From Arthrobacter sp. Y81 (GTDB lineage: Bacteria; Actinomycetota; Actinomycetes; Actinomycetales; Micrococcaceae): DNA of 64,000 nucleotides. A program made the translations under genes and the position numbers. Shown piece by piece: positions 59,819-64,000 of this stretch (position 1 is its first letter; every line of letters begins with the position of its first letter). Under the pieces are notes generated by a model, which saw nothing but the letters and a program-made list of their open reading frames with translations, was not told where the DNA came from and ran no database searches. Where the stretch lies: positions 248,001 through 312,000 of the forward strand of contig NZ_PJIL01000001.1 in the NCBI RefSeq assembly GCF_002929335.1, read 5' to 3'.

Positions 59819-60915
59819 GCCAGCCAACCCAGCAGGAAGAATTCCTCGCCGAGCACTCGCACCCCCGGCCGCCGGGAGTGTCCTTCGAACCGGAAGCGAA
59901 GGGGCTGAGCCAGGGGCAGATTGTCCGCAAACGGTTCCTGGGCCACAGCGGGGCCATCGCCGGCCTTTTCATCTTTGTCTCTATCTTCCTGTTGGCCTTC
60001 ACATCGGTCGGCTGGGCAGGCATTCCGGGCTGGTGGAAATACGACCACCTCGATGTGTCGCCGCTGGTCAACGACGGCGTTCCGACGGCATCCCTTTGGC
60101 TGCCTGCCTGGGGCGAACACCCCTTCGGGCAGGACCGGATCGGCCGGGACCTCTTCGCCATGACCATGCGCGGAGCCCAGCAGTCCATCACCATCATGAT
60201 CCTGATCGGGACCATCGCCGGCCTGCTGGGCACCGTCATCGGCGGCCTGTCCGGGTACTTCCGAGGCTGGGTGGAAGCGGTCCTGATGCGGATCACGGAC
60301 GTCATCATCATCATCCCGGTGCTGCTGCTTGCCGCCGTGGTGGCCCAGTCCGTCAACCGCAGGGACCAGGGCGGCTGGTTTTCGGGCTTCGCGGCCAGCA
60401 ACGGCATCCTGATCCTGGGCATCTTCCTTGGCCTGGTCAGCTGGGTCGGCCTGGCGCGGCTGATGCGCGGGGAGTTCCTCACGCTGCGTGAACGGGAGTT
60501 CGTCGACGCAGCCCGTATCTCCGGGGCCAGCAATGCACGGATCATTTTCAAGCACATCCTGCCCAATGCCATCGGCGTCCTGATCGTCAACGTGACCCTG
60601 ACCATGTCCGCTGCCATCCTCCTGGAAACGGCACTGAGCTACCTCGGCGTCGGCGTGAAGTCCCCGGACACCTCGTTGGGCCTGCTTATCTCGCAGAACC
60701 AGGAAGCGTTCTCCACCCGGCCGTGGCTGTTCTGGTTCCCGGGCCTCTTCATTGTGCTGATCTGCCTGAGCATCAACTTCATCGGCGACGGACTTCGGGA
60801 CGCGTTCGATCCGAGGCAGAAGAAGTTCAACGCCAAGAAGGCCAAGGACACAAAGCCTGCCGGAGCGCCGGAGAAGGCTCCGGCTGCTGCAGCCGACGGG
60901 TCTGCGGGCGACTGA
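59815..60915 (+). CDS. Peptide ABC permease (DppC-like)
   Basis: A 366-aa permease with a ~40-aa cytoplasmic N-tail, the OppC N-terminal domain (GAIAGLFIFVSIFLLAFTSVG), and a binding-protein-dependent transport domain with GEHPFGQDRIGRDLF, an EAA loop (REREFVDAARISGASNARIIFKH) and GDGLRDAFDPR at the end, followed by a Lys/Ala-rich tail. It overlaps the DppB-like gene by ATGA. The ATPase gene of the system is 730 bases further on, beyond a gene on the other strand. Confidence 0.94.
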   Translation: MSQPTQQEEFLAEHSHPRPPGVSFEPEAKGLSQGQIVRKRFLGHSGAIAGLFIFVSIFLLAFTSVGWAGIPGWWKYDHLDVSPLVNDGVPTASLWLPAWGEHPFGQDRIGRDLFAMTMRGAQQSITIMILIGTIAGLLGTVIGGLSGYFRGWVEAVLMRITDVIIIIPVLLLAAVVAQSVNRRDQGGWFSGFAASNGILILGIFLGLVSWVGLARLMRGEFLTLREREFVDAARISGASNARIIFKHILPNAIGVLIVNVTLTMSAAILLETALSYLGVGVKSPDTSLGLLISQNQEAFSTRPWLFWFPGLFIVLICLSINFIGDGLRDAFDPRQKKFNAKKAKDTKPAGAPEKAPAAAADGSAGD

Positions 60916-60939
60916 ATGCGGGCTGTCCGGGCATCCGCC

Positions 60940-61569
60940 CTACGGAACTGCGACCCCCCAGTAGCTGGCGGCAAGGAGCACCACGGTGGTGGCGACCGCC
61001 GTCCAGCGAAATGTCACGCTGACAGCCGTGGTCTCGGCATTTCCGGCGTCCAGGGTGCCGGCTTCGACCAGCTCTTCCCAACGGCCACGAACCAGCCGGG
61101 CTGCCTGGCCGGAGTCAGTTGTTTTCAGGTCACCCGGGCGAACGGACTGTCCGGGTCCGTAGGTCGCGGAAGGAAGGCCCTTGAGATCCTCAGGGCGGGC
61201 GTTCCGGCCACCCCAGATGCCCGGCGCGGGGGCGGCCCAGGAGGCGTAGCTCCTGGCCGGTGTGACCAGCGTCAGGGCGTACCGGGTATCGACGTTCACC
61301 AGGGCGGCCCACGGGACGTCAATGGAGCGGAACGGATTCTCCAGCGTGATGCCGCGGTCGTGCACCACCACGGAGGGCATCCAGAACAGCAGCCAGCCGA
61401 GAAAACCGATCAGCAGCAGCGGGCCCGTACCCAGCAGCGCTGCCGGCCCGCCGGCCGCCGCAGTGACAACAAGGCCGACGGCGGCGACCAGCCAGGAAAG
61501 CCAGGCGAACCATTTGTTCGTGCGGGCTTTGAAGACTTCAACATTTCCGGCGTGCGGCATACTGCTCAT
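60940..61569 (-). CDS. PH-domain-like membrane protein
   Basis: A 209-aa protein with two hydrophobic segments at ~19-60, a beta-rich soluble domain (VVVHDRGITLENPFRSIDVPWAALVNVDTRYALTLVT-type strands, ~68-105) that resembles the bacterial PH domain of the CFP-6/LMW antigen type, and a third helix at ~188-206. Function unknown. It sits on the opposite strand inside the peptide ABC cluster, between the permease and ATPase genes. The start is ATG 61569 or ATG 61560. Confidence 0.8.
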   Translation of the reverse strand: MSSMPHAGNVEVFKARTNKWFAWLSWLVAAVGLVVTAAAGGPAALLGTGPLLLIGFLGWLLFWMPSVVVHDRGITLENPFRSIDVPWAALVNVDTRYALTLVTPARSYASWAAPAPGIWGGRNARPEDLKGLPSATYGPGQSVRPGDLKTTDSGQAARLVRGRWEELVEAGTLDAGNAETTAVSVTFRWTAVATTVVLLAASYWGVAVP

Positions 61570-61646
61570 GCCCCCAATAATTCAGGATTCCAGGCCACAG
61601 CACTAATCTCCGGTGCTGGCGTGGCTTGGGCGGAAGGGAACCCGTC

Positions 61647-63482
61647 ATGACTGACAACATCACCCCGAACCAGGACACCGCCCCGGTGCAGGAGCCCGCC
61701 AAGGGAGCGGTAGTCCTCGAGGTCCGCGATCTCAGCGTCGACTTCGGCGTGGACAAAAAATGGGTGCCCGCCGCCATCGGCCTGAATTATGAGGTTCGTG
61801 CCGGGGAAGTCCTTGCCATCGTGGGGGAGTCCGGCTCCGGCAAGAGCGCCAGTTCCATGGCCCTGCTGGGTCTCCTGCCCAGCAACAGCCGGGTATCCGG
61901 CAGCGTCCGCCTCTCCGGCAAGGAGCTCCTCGGGGCCAATGCCGCCAACATCCGGGAGGTCCGCGGCAAGGATGTGGCCGTGATCTTCCAGGAGCCCATG
62001 ACCGCCCTCAACCCTGTGTACACGGTCGGGGCGCAGATCGTTGAGACGGTGCGGCTCCACAATGAAGTCTCACCGGACCAGGCCAGGGAACGTGCCCTGC
62101 GGATGCTGGAACTGGTGGAACTGCCGGACCCGGAAAAGGCGTTCAAGTCCTACCCCCACCAGCTCTCGGGCGGCCAGCGGCAACGGGCCATGATCGCGCA
62201 GTCGCTGTCCTGTGACCCCAAACTGCTGATTGCCGATGAGCCCACCACGGCCCTGGACGTCACCGTCCAGGCCGAGATCCTGGATCTCATCCGCAACCTG
62301 CGGAACAAGCTGGACAGCGCCATTGTGCTCATCACCCATGACATGGGCGTGGTGGCGGACCTGGCAGACCGGATCGCCGTCATGCGGCGGGGGCTGATTG
62401 TTGAAACGGGAACCGCCGAGCAGGTCTTCCGCAACCCCCGGCATGAATACACCCAGGCACTGCTGGCGGCAGTGCCGCACCTCGGCCAGGGCGGTGCGGA
62501 CCAGGGCGCCGAGGTGGACGTCACCGCCGCGCTGGCTGCCGCCGCGCACGCTGAACTGGAGTCAGTGGACCACGACGACCTGGTCCGCCGCGAGCGCGAG
62601 AACGCTGCGGCGCTGGCTGCCGCGGCCGCGGAACGGCCCCAGGGCGAACCGGTCCTGGAACTCACGGATGTAGCCATCGAATACCCCAAGCAGGGCCGCG
62701 TACCGGCCTTCAGGGCCGTGGAGGGTGCAAACCTCGTGATCTACCCCGGCCAAGTTGTGGGTCTCGTGGGCGAATCAGGCTCGGGCAAGACCACCATCGG
62801 CAGGGCCGCTGTGGGGCTGCTTCCCGTCGCAGCCGGCACCATGCGGGTGGTGGGCCAGGACATTTCCGCTGCCAAAAAGAACGGGAAGCAGCTGCACCAG
62901 GTCCGGCGCCACATCGGCATGGTGTTCCAGGACCCGTCGTCGTCGTTGAATCCCCGCCTTCCGATCGGCGAGAGCATCGGCGAACCCATGTTCCTTGCCG
63001 GGGAGGCCAAGGGAAGCGGGCTGCAGAAACGGATCGAGGCCCTGCTTGACCAGGTTGAGCTCCCGAGGAGTTACCGGAACCGCTACCCGCATGAGTTGTC
63101 CGGCGGGCAGAAGCAGCGCGTGGGCATCGCGCGGGCACTGTCGCTCAAACCGAAGCTGATGGTGGCGGACGAACCGACGTCGGCACTTGACGTGTCCGTG
63201 CAGGCAAAAGTGCTTGAACTGTTCCAGAACCTCCAGAAGGACCTCGGCTTTGCCTGCCTGTTCGTGACGCACGACCTGGCAGTGGTCGACGTGCTGGCCG
63301 ACCGGATTTGCGTGATGCAGCGGGGCAGGATCGTGGAGCAGGGCTCCCGGGACCAGATCCTGCGCAACCCGCAGGAGCCCTACACGCAGCGCCTCCTTGC
63401 TGCGGTGCCCCTGCCGGATCCCGAAAAACAGCGTGAGCGCAGGGAGTTGCGGGCACAGTTGCTGGCGAGTGGAGTGGAGTAG
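61647..63482 (+). CDS. Peptide ABC transporter, fused double ATPase (DppDF-like)
   Basis: A 611-aa protein with two full ABC domains. The first has Walker A GESGSGKSAS (60-69), LSGGQRQRAM and LLIADEPTTALDVTVQ; the second has GESGSGKTTIG near 374, LSGGQKQRVG and VADEPTSALDVSVQ. Each ends with the oligopeptide-type C-terminal motif (HEYTQALLAAVPHL; EPYTQRLLAAVPLP). The linker (~290-345) is Ala/Glu-rich. ATG 61647 follows GAAGGGAA. It powers the DppBC-like permeases nearby. Confidence 0.95.
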   Translation: MTDNITPNQDTAPVQEPAKGAVVLEVRDLSVDFGVDKKWVPAAIGLNYEVRAGEVLAIVGESGSGKSASSMALLGLLPSNSRVSGSVRLSGKELLGANAANIREVRGKDVAVIFQEPMTALNPVYTVGAQIVETVRLHNEVSPDQARERALRMLELVELPDPEKAFKSYPHQLSGGQRQRAMIAQSLSCDPKLLIADEPTTALDVTVQAEILDLIRNLRNKLDSAIVLITHDMGVVADLADRIAVMRRGLIVETGTAEQVFRNPRHEYTQALLAAVPHLGQGGADQGAEVDVTAALAAAAHAELESVDHDDLVRRERENAAALAAAAAERPQGEPVLELTDVAIEYPKQGRVPAFRAVEGANLVIYPGQVVGLVGESGSGKTTIGRAAVGLLPVAAGTMRVVGQDISAAKKNGKQLHQVRRHIGMVFQDPSSSLNPRLPIGESIGEPMFLAGEAKGSGLQKRIEALLDQVELPRSYRNRYPHELSGGQKQRVGIARALSLKPKLMVADEPTSALDVSVQAKVLELFQNLQKDLGFACLFVTHDLAVVDVLADRICVMQRGRIVEQGSRDQILRNPQEPYTQRLLAAVPLPDPEKQRERRELRAQLLASGVE

Positions 63483-63562
63483 CGTCCGTCACATCACGGG
63501 TAGCATACCAGTGAGTAACATGTGACTTGAAATACACCTGAGTTGACGCGAATGGTCAAATT

Positions 63563-63575
63563 GTGACCCGGTCAC
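63563..63575. promoter_or_regulatory. GTGACC-C-GGTCAC palindrome
   Basis: A 13-base palindrome; just upstream TTGAC / GTCAA (63543-63559) forms a second dyad. Both lie upstream of the -10 candidate TAGGCT (63616). Confidence 0.4.
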
Positions 63576-63615
63576 GGTTTGGCAACAGAGTTCCATTATC
63601 TGGACATGTTGGGGT

Positions 63616-63621
63616 TAGGCT
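63616..63621 (+). promoter_or_regulatory. -10 candidate TAGGCT of second binding-protein gene
   Basis: TAGGCTACT as before the first binding-protein gene; about 100 bases before the ATG at 63722. Confidence 0.45.
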
Positions 63622-63721
63622 ACTCACTTATGTATGCCACGTCACAGGACACCTCTGTGCCTGGGCCTGCAGGGAAAACACGATTTTCCCTACTCAACTC
63701 CCACAACTCATAGGAGGCGGA

Positions 63722-64000
63722 ATGCGTTTTTCGCGCACTTCCAAAGCACTGGGCATGGTTGCCATCGCAGCCCTAGCCCTGACCGGATGCGGCGCCGGAG
63801 GCGGCGCCACTGACGGTGGCAGCCAGGCTGCCGGCGACCCCAACAAGGTCATCACCGCGTACAGCAATGAACCGCAGCACCCCCTGATGCCCGCCGACAC
63901 CAGCGAAGTCTACGGTGGCCGCGTGGTTGAGCTCCTGTTCGAGGGCCTGCGCAGCTACGACCCCAGCGGCAAGTCGGTCAACGCGCTGGCCGAGTCCATC
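63722..64000 (+). CDS. Second peptide ABC substrate-binding lipoprotein (cut by window end)
   Basis: 93 codons are visible, without a stop. The start region (ATAGGAGGCGGAATGCG, then MRF.R.SKA.G) is almost the same as that of the binding protein at 56323, and a lipobox ALTGC follows. The mature part begins with ITAYSNEPQHPLMPADTSEVYGGRVVELLFEGL, as in SBP_bac_5 proteins. It is a paralogue likely to use the same permeases. Confidence 0.9.
   Translation, partial: MRFSRTSKALGMVAIAALALTGCGAGGGATDGGSQAAGDPNKVITAYSNEPQHPLMPADTSEVYGGRVVELLFEGLRSYDPSGKSVNALAESI

Overview
The window is ordinary chromosomal sequence from a high-GC actinobacterium, most likely a Micrococcaceae member of the Arthrobacter/Pseudarthrobacter type. 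Supporting signs are the high GC, dense short operons with ATGA overlaps, many GTG/TTG starts, the SURF1 - DUF3817 - guaA order, a guaB3 paralogue near guaB and guaA, and a galU - rimJ-like - three-helix membrane protein block with a divergent FmdB / 5-FCL arm. I see no phage, insertion sequence, integrase or CRISPR array.

Layout. 1-14.5 kb: the 3' part of guaB, an alpha/beta hydrolase plus lipoprotein pair, an ABC exporter, a secreted subtilisin-like protease, guaB3, glpD, an orphan PTS EIIA, SURF1, DUF3817 and guaA (purine synthesis and respiratory functions). 14.5-24.3 kb: a large helicase-like protein with degenerate ATPase motifs, then a conserved actinobacterial block: SAF-domain protein, FmdB/Ruc-like zinc-ribbon protein with a CIRCE-like operator and 5-FCL on the minus strand; galU, a GNAT acetyltransferase and a SepX/GlpR-like membrane protein on the plus strand; an NAD(P)-binding protein and tRNA-Ala(CGC). 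24.4-31.7 kb: ABC-F ATPase, secreted trypsin-like protease, GerW-family protein, a rifampin-phosphotransferase-like PEP-synthase relative, an orphan AFG1/ZapE-type C-terminal domain and corA. 31.7-43.6 kb: a regulator-rich stretch (two Lrp/AsnC, one ArsR-like, one LysR) beside two MFS exporters and a PLP-dependent trans-sulfuration-type enzyme, followed by nitronate monooxygenase, a GlcNAc-kinase-like protein, pirin and rsgA. 43.8-47.4 kb: a four-gene osmoprotectant ABC operon. 47.5-56 kb: alaA, PPK2, xseAB, ispH, rmuC, ychF. 56-64 kb: a peptide-type ABC importer with two paralogous binding lipoproteins, the second cut by the window edge.

The most striking regulatory feature is a repeated promoter architecture: a TAnnnT-like -10 box followed by six (sometimes seven or eight) bases and then directly by ATG or GTG, seen before about a dozen genes. 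These genes are probably leaderless, and the pattern helps decide several start codons. The best leads are: the galU-rimJ-SepX/GlpR block without moeA/glp; a CIRCE-like site before the Ruc-like chaperone gene; five TTGCAA sites at an exact 14-base period over the promoter of an ArsR-like regulator; a structured leader with a 24-codon ORF before rsgA; a helicase-like protein lacking the Walker A lysine; a cysteine-free GuaB3; and an Rph-like phosphotransferase.
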